A DNA stretch of 64,000 nt from CALDTK01 sp965215215 (GCA_965215215.1 OZ244043.1:310001-374000); one strand, 5' to 3'; counted from the stretch's first letter, positions 31,882 to 41,437 are shown. Numbers and translations are program-made. The notes: generated by a model from the letters alone, not told the origin.

Positions 31882-34694
31882 AACAGGACCAGGGAGAGGA
31901 TGCTAACGGCTTGACCGACGATGTTCGCGGCGACTTCTCCCCAGTTTACGTTCTCCTGTGGCTCCTGGGCCGGATCCTCCGGTTCGGGGGCGGGCTCCAC
32001 GGGGACGCTCACGGTCGCTCCAGGCCGGATACCGGGCGTGATCTTGAACAGGCCGAAGTTCTGCGTCCGCTTCGTCTGCCCGTTCGGATACGTAACCGTA
32101 ATCCCGCGTACGTAGCCGTTGTCGCTGATGCCGCCGGCGAATTCGTTCACGTAGTAGCGCGCGCGCTTGCCCTTGACGTACGGGGCGCTCAACCTCCCGG
32201 TCGAGGCAACGTCCTCGAAGGTGGCCTCGCTCAAGCGGGTGGCCCCCTTGACCGTAACGAGGTCGAGCGTTTTCGGGATCTCGATCCGGTCGCCCTGCTT
32301 CAGGGTGACGTTCTGCGGGCTCGACTTACGGTCGAGCGCTTCGTCGAGGCGCAGCGCCACGTAGCCGAGGTTACGGTACTCGCGAAAGAGCGTGGCCCCC
32401 TCCGGAAACGCCTCGTCGGTGAGTCCGCCGGCACGCTCGACGATTTGCGCGACCGTTTCGTCGGGTGAGGTGAGCGCGTAAGGCCCGGGGTAACGGACCT
32501 CCCCACCGAGTTGCACGACCTGCTGTAACTCGAAGTCGGCGCGGTAACGTACCACCACCTGATCGTAGGGCTCGAGCTTTACCGTGGCCGATTTGGCGAG
32601 GAAGTCGCCTTCGATCTCCTCGGTGAGCACGATGGTCTGCGTCTCGTCGGCACCCAGGTTGACCCGGTAGATGTCGACTCGATTCGGCTCCGCACCGAAG
32701 ACCAGGCCACCGGCCAGCGTCACGGCGTCGCGCAGGGTAAAGCCTTCGGCGTAGGGAAACTCGCCGCCGTTCCGCACGGCGCCCTGCACGAACACGCCGG
32801 AACGCTCTACGAAGTTCGCGCGGCTGATCACGCTGATCCGATCTTGTTGCCGCAACACCAGATCACGTTCGCTACCCGGCTCCAGCCCGTCGAGGTATAC
32901 GCGCAATAGGAGTACGCTATCCGGACTCTCCCGAATCGTGCGGCGGACGAATACGAGCGGCGAGGCGTCCGGTTTTAAGCCACCGGCGAGCTCGATCGCG
33001 GACGTGAGCCGGAGGTTCGTCTCGGGACTGATCGCGAACGAATCCGGACTCCGAACCGCGCCCGTGATGTAGTACTGACCACTGTCGGTAAAACGCGAGA
33101 GCGCGAAGACCTGCACTTTGTCCTGCGGCTTGAGCACGAGGTCGTTGGGTCCGCCTTCATTCGCGAGGACATCGGCGAAATCGATGAATAGGTAGGCGAT
33201 CGTACCGTCGTCGTTCGTGCGTCGCAAGTACCCGAAGTCGCGACGGGTCGTCCGGCGCAGGCCGGCCTCCTGCAGCAGGTCGCTGAGCCTCAGTCCGTCG
33301 CTCAGCGCGAACTGTCCGCTGCGATTCACCTCCCCGGCTAGGGTGACGACGTTGTCGAACTGACGCTCGATCGTAGGAACGGCTACACGGTCGCCATCGA
33401 CCAAAGCGAAGGAGTCGCCCTCGCCGTTCGGGCCGAGCGGCACGTCGATCACCACTTCTTCGGATCCGCGGTAACGGGTTACCTGGGCGACCGTCCGAAT
33501 GGCGTTCTGGCGAAAGCCACCCGCGTAGTCGATGAGCTCACCGAGCGTTTCCGACTCGAGGAGTTCGTAGCGAAACGGGCGCTTGATGGCGCCGACGATG
33601 CTGACCACCTTGCCGGCCGGAGGTACGAAGATGAAGTCGTTGTCCTCGAGGAAAAGGGAGGGTTGGTCTTGGGGAGCCAGTAGAAACTTGTAAACGTCGA
33701 GGGTACGCGCGGTGTCGCCGTTGCGCGAGAGTTGGATGTTGCGGACCGAGCCGATGTCGGTCGGTCCGCCCGAGGCGACCAGCGCGTTGAAGGCCGTGTT
33801 GATCGCGGGGATGCTGTAACTGCCCGGGTTAAATACCTCACCCACGATGTTGACGCTGATGGTGCGACTGTAGGTAAGCGTGAGCTCGAACTCCTCGGGG
33901 CGGAACACGTAGTAGCGTCCGAAACGGGAGCGGAGTAGTTCGCGAGCGCGTTCGAAGGTGAGCCCCTGGATGTAGATGCGACCGATGCCGTCGGGCTCGA
34001 TGAAGCCTCCCGGCTGGACCTCGTAGGTGTAGCTAGCCTGACTCTGCCCGAAGATGGCGACGCCGACGAGGTCGCCGACCCCGAGGACGTAATCGCTCGG
34101 CGGGCGCGTTTCGGTACTCTTCTGAAAGACGCGTAGGGTTTGGTCGCGGAAAATTTGCTGACCGTAGATCGTGGCGCCGGGCAGGGCGTCCTTCGCCTCC
34201 TCCGCCAGCTCCTCGGCGACGGCCTCCCCGACGGTCGAGCCCCCCTCGACGGCCTCGGTGATCCCCTCGGTGAGCTCGGAGGTGTTGCCGGGTACGACCG
34301 GTGCCGACTCGGCCGCCTTCAGTGGGGGCTGCGCGGGTTGCCCGCTGTTGGGCGGCGGCACCTGGGCGCCGGTGGCCGGGGTCGCGCCCTCGGCCTGCTC
34401 GCTCTCTATCTCCGCTACGACCTCCTGGATCGCTTTCTCGAGCGCGGGGATCTGACTGGGCGAAATGCTGTTGAGGTTTTCGACGTCGAAGCCGCGCGCA
34501 CGCAGACGGGTAATCACTTCCTGATCCTCGATACCGCGCAGCCGCAACTGTTCCCTCGCCTGTGCCTCGGCGCCCGGCGGCAGTGTAATCTGAGCCGCGA
34601 GTGAATCCGTGAAGCAAGAGGCCACCACCAGGGCGGCAAAGAGAATGAAGCGGAAACAGGCCTGAAGGGCGCGGGGGGCAGAACTTAAGATCAC
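31866..34694 (-). CDS. Polysaccharide export protein with multiple SLBB domains (Wza-like)
   Basis: 942 residues. A signal peptide (about 1-34, ending DSLAAQ) is followed by a Pro/Ala/Glu-rich low-complexity region (about 35-170). The Poly_export domain begins at about 195 (YVLGVGDLVGVAIFGQSQAS, GFIEPDGIGRIYIQGLTFER). Then come about six SLBB repeats, each near 90 residues (VGEVFNPGSYSIPAINTAFN, VGAIKRPFRYELLESETLGE, LAGEVNRSGQFALSDGLRLS, LGGEVRYPGPYALTSPDETV). A C-terminal hydrophobic helix (about 918-938, NIVGQAVSILSLVLLL) anchors it. It probably forms the outer-membrane or periplasmic conduit for exopolysaccharide. It lies downstream of two nucleotide-sugar genes in the same direction. Confidence 0.92.
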   Translation of the reverse strand: MILSSAPRALQACFRFILFAALVVASCFTDSLAAQITLPPGAEAQAREQLRLRGIEDQEVITRLRARGFDVENLNSISPSQIPALEKAIQEVVAEIESEQAEGATPATGAQVPPPNSGQPAQPPLKAAESAPVVPGNTSELTEGITEAVEGGSTVGEAVAEELAEEAKDALPGATIYGQQIFRDQTLRVFQKSTETRPPSDYVLGVGDLVGVAIFGQSQASYTYEVQPGGFIEPDGIGRIYIQGLTFERARELLRSRFGRYYVFRPEEFELTLTYSRTISVNIVGEVFNPGSYSIPAINTAFNALVASGGPTDIGSVRNIQLSRNGDTARTLDVYKFLLAPQDQPSLFLEDNDFIFVPPAGKVVSIVGAIKRPFRYELLESETLGELIDYAGGFRQNAIRTVAQVTRYRGSEEVVIDVPLGPNGEGDSFALVDGDRVAVPTIERQFDNVVTLAGEVNRSGQFALSDGLRLSDLLQEAGLRRTTRRDFGYLRRTNDDGTIAYLFIDFADVLANEGGPNDLVLKPQDKVQVFALSRFTDSGQYYITGAVRSPDSFAISPETNLRLTSAIELAGGLKPDASPLVFVRRTIRESPDSVLLLRVYLDGLEPGSERDLVLRQQDRISVISRANFVERSGVFVQGAVRNGGEFPYAEGFTLRDAVTLAGGLVFGAEPNRVDIYRVNLGADETQTIVLTEEIEGDFLAKSATVKLEPYDQVVVRYRADFELQQVVQLGGEVRYPGPYALTSPDETVAQIVERAGGLTDEAFPEGATLFREYRNLGYVALRLDEALDRKSSPQNVTLKQGDRIEIPKTLDLVTVKGATRLSEATFEDVASTGRLSAPYVKGKRARYYVNEFAGGISDNGYVRGITVTYPNGQTKRTQNFGLFKITPGIRPGATVSVPVEPAPEPEDPAQEPQENVNWGEVAANIVGQAVSILSLVLLLNRA

Positions 34695-34712
34695 GTAGGT
34701 AGAGAGAAGCGA

Positions 34713-35801
34713 TTAGGAGGCAGAAACAGCAAACCTAACCGCCACCGGGTGGTGTAGCGTACTGTTCTTCGTAGTAGTGCTGGTAGTTGCCCGAAGTGAC
34801 GCCCTCGAGCCACGCTTCGTTGTCGAGGTACCACCGCGCCGTTTCGCGGAGCCCCTCCGCCGGGTACACGTGGGCTCCCAGCCCAATTCGCGTTGCAGCT
34901 TGCTGGAGTCGATCGCGTAGCGACGGTCGTGGCCGGGGCGATCCTTGACGAAGGTGATCGTCTTGCGGCTCGTGCCCGGTGCGCGCCCGAGTAGCTCGTC
35001 CATAACGTCGCAGAGTTGCTCCACGAGGTCGATGTTCTTCATCTCGTTGTTGCCGCCGATGTTGTACGTCTCGCCCTCCTTCCCTTTTCGGTAGATGGTG
35101 TCGATGGCCGCGGCGTGGTCCTTCACCCAGAGCCAGTCGCGGGTGTACTTCCCGTCGCCGTAGACCGGCAGCGGCTTGCCGTGCTTGATGTTGTTGATCA
35201 CCAGCGGGATCAGCTTCTCGGGGAAATGGTTCGGACCGTAATTGTTGGAGCAGTTGCTGATCACCACGGGCAGGCCGTAAGTGTGGTGGTAAGCCCGTAC
35301 CAGGTGATCGCTCGAAGCTTTCGACGCGGAGTAGGGCGAGCGCGGATCGTAGGAGGTCTCCTCGGTGAAGAGCCCGGTATCGCCGAGCGACCCGTAGACC
35401 TCGTCGGTGCTCACGTGGTAGAAGCGCTTGCCTCCGAAGTCGTCTTCCCAGGCCGCGCGGGCCGCGTTGAGCAGGTTGACCGTACCCACGATGTTGGTCA
35501 TGATGAACGACATCGGATCGGTGATCGAGCGGTCGACGTGACTCTCGGCGGCGAGGTGGATCACCCCCGTCGGTGCCGTCTCCGCGAAGAGCTCCCCTAC
35601 CGCCCGCGCGTCGGTGATGTCCACTTTGCGAAAGCGGTAGTTGGACGCGTCCTCCACGTCGCGGAGGTTAGCCAAGTTACCCGCGTAGGTCAGTGCGTCT
35701 ACGTTAACTATTTGGGCCTCCGGGTAATTCGCCACGAGCCTGCGCACGAGGTGCGACCCGATGAAGCCCGCTCCCCCGGTTACTAAGATGGTACCTGTCA
35801 T
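34713..35801 (-). CDS. rfbB: dTDP-glucose 4,6-dehydratase (C-terminus altered by a frameshift)
   Basis: Makes dTDP-4-keto-6-deoxyglucose for deoxysugar polysaccharides. NAD motif ILVTGGAGFIGSHLVRRL, HLAAESHVDRSITDP, STDEVYGSLG and catalytic SPYSASKASSDHLV are all present, and GRNHFPEK-like NYGPNHFPEKLIPLVINN follows. After LGWEPT (about 34870) the given frame turns into an Arg/Thr-rich tail. In the next frame the normal C-terminus continues (YPAEGLRETARWYLDNEAWL, then NYQHYYEEQYATPPGGG) to a stop at 34736. Adding one G (ACG GTG TAC) restores it. The upstream gene overlaps by 4 bases, so the two are coupled. Confidence 0.93.
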   Translation of the reverse strand: MTGTILVTGGAGFIGSHLVRRLVANYPEAQIVNVDALTYAGNLANLRDVEDASNYRFRKVDITDARAVGELFAETAPTGVIHLAAESHVDRSITDPMSFIMTNIVGTVNLLNAARAAWEDDFGGKRFYHVSTDEVYGSLGDTGLFTEETSYDPRSPYSASKASSDHLVRAYHHTYGLPVVISNCSNNYGPNHFPEKLIPLVINNIKHGKPLPVYGDGKYTRDWLWVKDHAAAIDTIYRKGKEGETYNIGGNNEMKNIDLVEQLCDVMDELLGRAPGTSRKTITFVKDRPGHDRRYAIDSSKLQRELGWEPTCTRRRGSAKRRGGTSTTKRGSRASLRATTSTTTKNSTLHHPVAVRFAVSAS

Positions 35802-36796
35802 GACTGTGCTTTTGCGAACGCGCGCGGTTGGAGTTGGCCCGAGGCCTCGGCCTCGGGGACGGCTGTTTTAAAGTATTCGAAGGTCCGTTTTAGACCCTCT
35901 TCACGGGTAATTTTCGGTTCCCAGCCCAGTAGTTTTCGCGCGAGCGCGATGTCCGGTTGGCGTACCTTGGGATCGTCCTTCGGCAGATCGCGGCGCACGA
36001 TCTTGGCCTCGGGGTTGCCCACCAGCGCGAGCACCTCCTCGGCGAATTCGCCGATGGTGATCTCCGAGGGGTTGCCGACGTTGACCGGCTGCGCGTAGTC
36101 GCTGAGCAGTAGGCGGTAGATGCCCTCCACGAGGTCGTCGACGTAGCAGAACGCCCGGGTCTGCGAGCCGTCGCCGAACACCGTGAGGCCCTCGCCGCGG
36201 ATCGCCTGCGAGAAGAACGCGGGCAACACCCGGCCGTCGTTGACGCGCATACGCGGTCCGTAGGTATTGAAAATGCGCACGATACGCGTATCGAGGCCGT
36301 GGTAGGTGTGGTAGGCCATGGTGATGGCCTCCTGGAAGCGCTTGGCTTCGTCGTAGACGCCGCGGGGCCCGATCGGGTTCACGTTGCCCCAGTAATCCTC
36401 CGTTTGCGGGTGGATGAGCGGATCGCCGTACACCTCGGAGGTCGAGGCGATGAGGAAGCGGGCTTTCTTCCCCTTGGCGAGCCCCAGCAGGTTGTGCGTA
36501 CCGAGCGAACCCACCTTCAGGGTTTGAATGGGCAACTTGAGGTAGTCGATCGGCGAAGCCGGTGAGGCGAAGTGCAGGATGTAGTCGAGCTCACCCGGCA
36601 CGTGCACGAACTTCGAGACGTCGTGGTGACTGAATTCGAAGTGCTCCGAACCGAACAGGTGTTCGATGTTTTTGAGGTCGCCCGTGATGAGATTATCCAT
36701 CCCAATGACGTGGTAGCCCTCGGCAATGAAGCGGTCGGAGAGGTGAGAGCCGAGGAAGCCGGCGGCCCCGGTGATGAGTACCCGTTTGCGTGACAT
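35798..36796 (-). CDS. UDP-glucuronate decarboxylase (UDP-xylose synthase)
   Basis: 332 residues of the extended SDR family. It converts UDP-glucuronate to UDP-xylose. The NAD motif is VLITGAAGFLGSHLSDRF, then LHFASPASPIDYLKLPIQTL, a UXS signature, and IASTSEVYGDPLIHPQTEDY. The catalytic GVYDEAKRFQE has Tyr-x3-Lys, and RIFNTYGPRMRVNDGRVLPA follows. It is the first gene of a three-gene exopolysaccharide group; its stop overlaps the rfbB start by 4 bases. Confidence 0.93.
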   Translation of the reverse strand: MSRKRVLITGAAGFLGSHLSDRFIAEGYHVIGMDNLITGDLKNIEHLFGSEHFEFSHHDVSKFVHVPGELDYILHFASPASPIDYLKLPIQTLKVGSLGTHNLLGLAKGKKARFLIASTSEVYGDPLIHPQTEDYWGNVNPIGPRGVYDEAKRFQEAITMAYHTYHGLDTRIVRIFNTYGPRMRVNDGRVLPAFFSQAIRGEGLTVFGDGSQTRAFCYVDDLVEGIYRLLLSDYAQPVNVGNPSEITIGEFAEEVLALVGNPEAKIVRRDLPKDDPKVRQPDIALARKLLGWEPKITREEGLKRTFEYFKTAVPEAEASGQLQPRAFAKAQS

Positions 36797-36824
36797 GCAG
36801 TAGTTCTGAAGGTGTGACTGCGCG

Positions 36825-36832
36825 CGAAGATA
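36825..36832 (-). promoter_or_regulatory. -7-like box for the exopolysaccharide genes
   Basis: TATCTTCG on the minus strand, 28 bases before the ATG at 36796. Identical to the boxes before tRNA-Arg and rpmI. Confidence 0.4.
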
Positions 36833-36864
36833 GCCTCACGCGAAAGGCGCCGCCGCCCGCCGGC

Positions 36865-36872
36865 TACCTTGC
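36865..36872 (+). promoter_or_regulatory. -7-like box for waaA
   Basis: TACCTTGC, 30 bases before the GTG at 36903. It is divergent from the box at 36825-36832, with 32 bases between. Confidence 0.4.
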
Positions 36873-36902
36873 CCCCGACGCGCGGACGACATCTACTACT
36901 AA

Positions 36903-38168
36903 GTGGCAACCTCCATCCTCTACAAATTGGGCGCCTGGGCCTACCGCCTGGCCGTGGCGAGCGCCGCGCCCTTCGACGGCAAGGCGCGCGCCCGGAGCAG
37001 GGGGGCCGCCACCGCACTCGATCTGCTTCCCTACACCCCCGCCGGCCAGCGTTGCTACTGGATGCACTGCGCTTCGGTCGGCGAGTTCGAGCAGGGTCGC
37101 CCACTCTGGAATCGCCTGCGCGCCGCGCGCCCCGAAGCCCGTTTCGTGCTCTCGTTTTTTTCCCCCAGCGGCTACGAGCATTTTGCGGGGCGGCCGGGGC
37201 TCGGTGAGGTCGTGTACCTCCCCTGGGACGGCGGCCGCTGGCCCCGCCGCTTCGTGGCCCGGCTTTCGCCAACACTCGCCGTGTTCGTCAAGTACGAATG
37301 GTGGCTCGGCTACTTCGCAGCCCTCAGATCTTCGGGTACGCACACCATCGTCGTCTCAGCCGCCTTCCGGCAAAACCAGCCCTTCTTCCGCGGGCGGCCT
37401 CCCCACCGCAACGCCTTCGCCGACGCACTCCGCGGGGTAGATCACATCTTCGTGCAGAGCGAGCGGAGCGCGCGTTTGCTGGAGGGACTCGATTACGCGA
37501 GGTACACGATAAACGGAGACACGCGCCTAGACCGAGTCCTCCACCTCGCCGGTCAGAACCTGGACGCACCACCGCTCGAAGCGTGGGTGGCGGGGTACGC
37601 GCACGTCCTCGTCGCCGGCAGCACGTGGCCCGAGGACGAGCAATTTTTGGCCGCAGCGCTTCTGGAAGATGCGGCGTACGGCGTACTCCTCGCCCCCCAC
37701 GAGGTGTCGCCGGCGGACCTCGACGCGGCCGAGGCCCGCCTCCGGCGGGTCCTCGGGCACGAGGCGGTCGTTCGGCTCTCCGAGCTTTACGTCGACCCCG
37801 TTCGTTCGGCCAGGATCGTGCTCGTCGACCGCTTAGGCTTACTGTCCAAGTTGTATCGCCTCGGCACCGTCGCCTACGTCGGCGGAGGTTTCGGCGCCGG
37901 GATCCACAATACCCTCGAACCCCTCGCCTACCGCCTGCCCGTCGCTTTCGGTCCGAACCACGAACGTTTCGACGAGGCGCAGGCCCTCCTCGCCGCCGGA
38001 GTCGCCACCGAGATCCGCGGCACCGACGACCTCACCGACTTTCTCCACCGGCACACCGACGACGCTCGGCGAGCGGCCGTGGCGGGTTTTGCGGAAGCCT
38101 ACTTGCGGATGAATCGGGGCGCGACCGACCGGATTTGGGGCTATTTGACCGAATGCGACCTAGTCTAG
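36903..38168 (+). CDS. waaA: 3-deoxy-D-manno-octulosonic acid (Kdo) transferase
   Basis: 421 residues, GT-B fold. Transfers Kdo from CMP-Kdo to lipid A. N-terminal YWMHCASVGEFEQGRPLWNR contains the catalytic Glu, followed by FVLSFFSPSGYEHF and FVKYEWWLGYFAAL. C-terminal LVAGSTWPEDEQFLAAALLE, LAPHEVSPADLDAAEARL, VAYVGGGFGAGIHNTLEPLA and PVAFGPNHERFDEA form the CMP-Kdo site. The start is a GTG; the nearest in-frame ATG is deep in the conserved domain. The next gene, for heptose-7-P kinase, also serves the LPS core. Confidence 0.93.
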   Translation: MATSILYKLGAWAYRLAVASAAPFDGKARARSRGAATALDLLPYTPAGQRCYWMHCASVGEFEQGRPLWNRLRAARPEARFVLSFFSPSGYEHFAGRPGLGEVVYLPWDGGRWPRRFVARLSPTLAVFVKYEWWLGYFAALRSSGTHTIVVSAAFRQNQPFFRGRPPHRNAFADALRGVDHIFVQSERSARLLEGLDYARYTINGDTRLDRVLHLAGQNLDAPPLEAWVAGYAHVLVAGSTWPEDEQFLAAALLEDAAYGVLLAPHEVSPADLDAAEARLRRVLGHEAVVRLSELYVDPVRSARIVLVDRLGLLSKLYRLGTVAYVGGGFGAGIHNTLEPLAYRLPVAFGPNHERFDEAQALLAAGVATEIRGTDDLTDFLHRHTDDARRAAVAGFAEAYLRMNRGATDRIWGYLTECDLV

Positions 38169-38179
38169 ACCTTGCGGCC

Positions 38180-39190
38180 ATGCAGCACCTCCTCCCCCAC
38201 CTCGCAGCGATGGCCGGCAAGCGGGTGCTCGTGATCGGCGACTTGATGCTCGACGAGTACCTGTTCGGGGAGGTGGAACGCATCAGTCCGGAGGCGCCGG
38301 TGCCGGTGGTGAGCTTGCGTAAGCGCAGTCGGCAGCTCGGCGGGGCGGCCAACGTGGCGCTCGGTGCCCAGCAGCTCGGTGCGGAGGTGCGCATCATCGG
38401 CTTACGTGGCGCCGATGCGGACGGGGAGGCGCTGGCCGAGCTGCTGGTTGGGGCGGGCTTGAACGATGAAGGTATCTACGCCAGCGTACACCGGCGTACC
38501 ACGCGTAAGGCGCGGGTGATGTCGCAGGGGCAGCAACTGCTCCGCGTGGATACCGAAGACGCTCACCCGAGCAACGACGAGGAGTTCGCCCGGCTCTGGC
38601 GTTTTGCCAAAGCGCAGCTCGACGCAGAGTGGCCGGAGGTGATCATCCTGCAGGATTACGACAAGGGGACCTTCACGCCCGAGCTCATCCAAGGGGTTGT
38701 AGCTCGGGCCAGACGGAACGATGTGCTCACGGTAGTCGATCCGAAATCGAGGAACTTCTGGTCTTACGGGGGGGTAAGCCTCTTTAAACCGAACCTCAAA
38801 GAGGTGAGCGAGGCCCTGTCCGGCGAGCGGATTGACTCCGGCCGGCGCGAGACGCTCGACGCGGCGGACGAACGCTTACGCGAACGACTCAAGCACCACG
38901 CCTCCTTGATCACGCTCGGTGCCGCGGGTGCCTACCTGAGTGACGGCGAGACGCCGTTGTGGGAGCCGGCACACGAGCGGGCGATCGCGGATGTGTGCGG
39001 CGCCGGTGACAGCGTGGCGGCGGCCGCCGCGTTGGCGCTCGCCGTACAGGCCCCACCGGAGGACGTACTCGCCCTGGCCAACCTGGCGGGCGGATTGGCC
39101 TGCGAGCACCTGGGCGTTCGGCCTCTCCGGGCGAAGGAACTCAGACGCGCGATTCTGGGAAGTACGTCCGTGGGAGAGCGAAATGTTTGA
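38180..39190 (+). CDS. D-glycero-beta-D-manno-heptose-7-phosphate kinase (HldE N-terminal type)
   Basis: 336 residues, PfkB/ribokinase fold. LVIGDLMLDEYLFGEVERIS and PEAPVPVVSLRKRSRQLGGA are diagnostic of RfaE/HldE domain I. ILQDYDKGTFTPELIQGVVA, VVDPKSRNFWSYGGVSLFKP and the anion-hole VCGAGDSVAAAAALALAV complete it. The nucleotidyltransferase half of bifunctional HldE is absent, so that activity must be encoded elsewhere. It starts 11 bases after waaA, in the same operon, supporting a role in LPS core synthesis. A sugar kinase with another substrate is possible but less likely. Confidence 0.85.
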   Translation: MQHLLPHLAAMAGKRVLVIGDLMLDEYLFGEVERISPEAPVPVVSLRKRSRQLGGAANVALGAQQLGAEVRIIGLRGADADGEALAELLVGAGLNDEGIYASVHRRTTRKARVMSQGQQLLRVDTEDAHPSNDEEFARLWRFAKAQLDAEWPEVIILQDYDKGTFTPELIQGVVARARRNDVLTVVDPKSRNFWSYGGVSLFKPNLKEVSEALSGERIDSGRRETLDAADERLRERLKHHASLITLGAAGAYLSDGETPLWEPAHERAIADVCGAGDSVAAAAALALAVQAPPEDVLALANLAGGLACEHLGVRPLRAKELRRAILGSTSVGERNV

Positions 39191-39305
39191 ACCGGAGGGC
39201 ACGTTTTTACGTCGGCGATCAACCACGCATACGGAATTACCGTATCCTCCGCGAGACCGGCGCTGGGGCACCCCCCTATATTACCAGCGCATCTAAACCA
39301 ACCCC

Positions 39306-41369
39306 ATGAAACTAACTTCACTCCTTATCGCAGCCTGCTTCGTGGGCACGGCGCTTCCCTCGTTCGCGCAGCAGAGGCCGGCGTACGTCGAGCGTGCCCT
39401 ACCCGAGCAATTTCGGCAACATACTACCTCCGACAAATTCGAGCGGTTACCGATCGCCCTCGGGCGGCAGCTCACTTCCCGGTCGCGGCAGGGGATCCTA
39501 CTCGACACGATCTTCCGGGAGGACTTCGCGAATGGATTAGCGGAGTGGACCGTGGTGGTCAGCGGCACCGATGTCCCCGATCAGTTGTGGGAGTACACCA
39601 CGGCCGACTTCACCGGGGGCCGAGTTCGGCCCCTAGCGTTTAACGGACCCACGAAGGCGAACGGGTACGCGAGTCTCGACTTCGCGAAGTACGTGGAGTC
39701 GACCGGTGAGCCGATTACCGGAAGGGAGACGGGAGTCAACCAAGATCTAATCAGTCCTACGTTTAGTACAGCCGATTACGCCGGCGAGAAGCTCGCCATC
39801 AGCTTCTACCAATTGTACCGCTACCTCATCGCCGGGCAGCAGACTGCGTACATCAGCTACAGCATCGACGGCGGGGATAGCTTCACCGAGCCAAGTGAGA
39901 TCAACCCCAAGCTTCGGACCAACGCTGAATTTAACGGACGCGTCGCGCTCGCCATCCCCGACTCGCTGGTAGGCTTCCCGGAGACTCAGGTACGATTCAC
40001 CTATAACGGTGGCTACTACTCGTTGGCTATCGACGACATCGTGGTCGCCGAACAACCCCCGGTACAGCTCGGGATCGACTCCACCTTTTACACCATCGCT
40101 CCGAATTTCACGACCCCCCCGAGCCAGTTAGATTCGATCTACCCGGCTACCGCTTTCTACAACCGAGGTAGTGAAGACCAGGACGTCGTAGTTGGGTTTC
40201 GACTCGTCGACGCTGAGTTCAACACCATCGATAGCCTCGTGGTGGAGTACGGATCGCTCTCCGCGAATACCGAAGATTCTACGGTCGTATTCCCTAGAGC
40301 GGTGGCGATGCCGTCGACGCCCGGCGAGTACGCCGTAGTCTACGACATCAGCTCCGAGAACGTGGACGACGACACGGACGTGGCCGATAACCTACAGTTT
40401 TCCGTGTTCACGGTGCAGGAAAACATATTTTCGAAGAACCCGGGGGCAACTACACTCCTCCGCCCCGAAGGAGACAACCCGGAATACATATCGGGTAATA
40501 TCTACCACACCCCCGAGATCAGTACGGCGTCAGTTACCATCGACAGTATAATCTTCATCGCGGCCACCGACGGCTTCGAGGACAACGGCAGCTCCGTCGG
40601 GGTTGCCGACGCGGAGATATGGGGATACAGGGGCGACCTAGACGGTGACGGGATCCCTAAGTTTGGTACGAGTGCGGACGACGCGAGCGCTGAGCTGGTC
40701 TTGCTCGGCGGCAACTCCATTACGGTGGATTCTACTCTGTCCACGGCCTCAATCATTCGTCTGGCGGCCAATGACGATAGTGATCCGAGCGAGCAAAGTC
40801 TCGAGTTACCTACGGACCAGGGATACGTCGGCTTCGCGGTTACGGTAGCCTACACTCGGGCGAACAGCCTGGCCAGCGACAACGACGAGTTTCTCATCGG
40901 TGCGAGCGACCTGTACGATTACGTCCCCAACGACGCCGTCAATGGTTTACTGGCTAGCCAGGGTCGCGTCCAGCCACGTCAGACGAGCCTACTCGAGATC
41001 CGCGAAGGGGGGGCTAACGTCTCGGGTTATTTCACCTTCAACTTCACCTCCCCAACCATCGTAGCGTACGTAAACCGCGACGGTGTCGAGGTTGCGACCG
41101 CGGATCTACCGATCTCGGAGTTTGGCATCAGCCCGAATCCGGTCAATTCAGCGCTCCGTGTGGCGTACGATTTCGAAGCCGTACAACAGGAGGTACAGGT
41201 TCGTATCCTCAATAACCTGGGGCAAACCGTCTACTCGAGCCGCGAACGCGGACTCGGGACAGGAACCCTCGAGCTCTCCACCGACCGACTCGCGGAGGGA
41301 GTTTACCATTTGGACGTTACGACCTCGGAGAGCAAGCGCGCGAGCCGAACGTTCGTCGTCGCGCACTAG
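39306..41369 (+). CDS. Secreted protein with a T9SS type A sorting domain
   Basis: 687 residues. The signal peptide MKLTSLLIAACFVGTALPSF ends at AQ. Residues about 65-240 form a jelly-roll-like module that begins IFREDFANGLAEWTVVVSGT and ends SLAIDDIVVAEQPP, a layout common in Bacteroidota extracellular proteins. A second beta-rich domain (about 250-380) resembles CARDB-type folds (GEYAVVYDISSENVDDDTDV), and a third region follows with VTVAYTRANSLASDNDEFLI. The last 80 residues (FGISPNPVNSALRVAYDFEA onward) are the type A sorting domain. Expected at the cell surface or secreted; function unknown. A strong hairpin follows. Confidence 0.87.
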   Translation: MKLTSLLIAACFVGTALPSFAQQRPAYVERALPEQFRQHTTSDKFERLPIALGRQLTSRSRQGILLDTIFREDFANGLAEWTVVVSGTDVPDQLWEYTTADFTGGRVRPLAFNGPTKANGYASLDFAKYVESTGEPITGRETGVNQDLISPTFSTADYAGEKLAISFYQLYRYLIAGQQTAYISYSIDGGDSFTEPSEINPKLRTNAEFNGRVALAIPDSLVGFPETQVRFTYNGGYYSLAIDDIVVAEQPPVQLGIDSTFYTIAPNFTTPPSQLDSIYPATAFYNRGSEDQDVVVGFRLVDAEFNTIDSLVVEYGSLSANTEDSTVVFPRAVAMPSTPGEYAVVYDISSENVDDDTDVADNLQFSVFTVQENIFSKNPGATTLLRPEGDNPEYISGNIYHTPEISTASVTIDSIIFIAATDGFEDNGSSVGVADAEIWGYRGDLDGDGIPKFGTSADDASAELVLLGGNSITVDSTLSTASIIRLAANDDSDPSEQSLELPTDQGYVGFAVTVAYTRANSLASDNDEFLIGASDLYDYVPNDAVNGLLASQGRVQPRQTSLLEIREGGANVSGYFTFNFTSPTIVAYVNRDGVEVATADLPISEFGISPNPVNSALRVAYDFEAVQQEVQVRILNNLGQTVYSSRERGLGTGTLELSTDRLAEGVYHLDVTTSESKRASRTFVVAH

Positions 41370-41395
41370 CAGATCCGGTTCCCTCGACTGCGTCA

Positions 41396-41437
41396 AACAA
41401 AAAGGCCCTTTCGGAGTATTCCGAAAGGGCCTTTCAC
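41396..41437. terminator. Bidirectional terminator between convergent genes
   Basis: AAAGGCCCTTTCGGA (41401-41415) and TCCGAAAGGGCCTTT (41420-41434) form a perfect 15-bp stem with loop GTAT. A run of A's precedes and T's end the stem, so it can serve the + gene ending at 41369 and the - gene ending at 41473. Confidence 0.85.
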
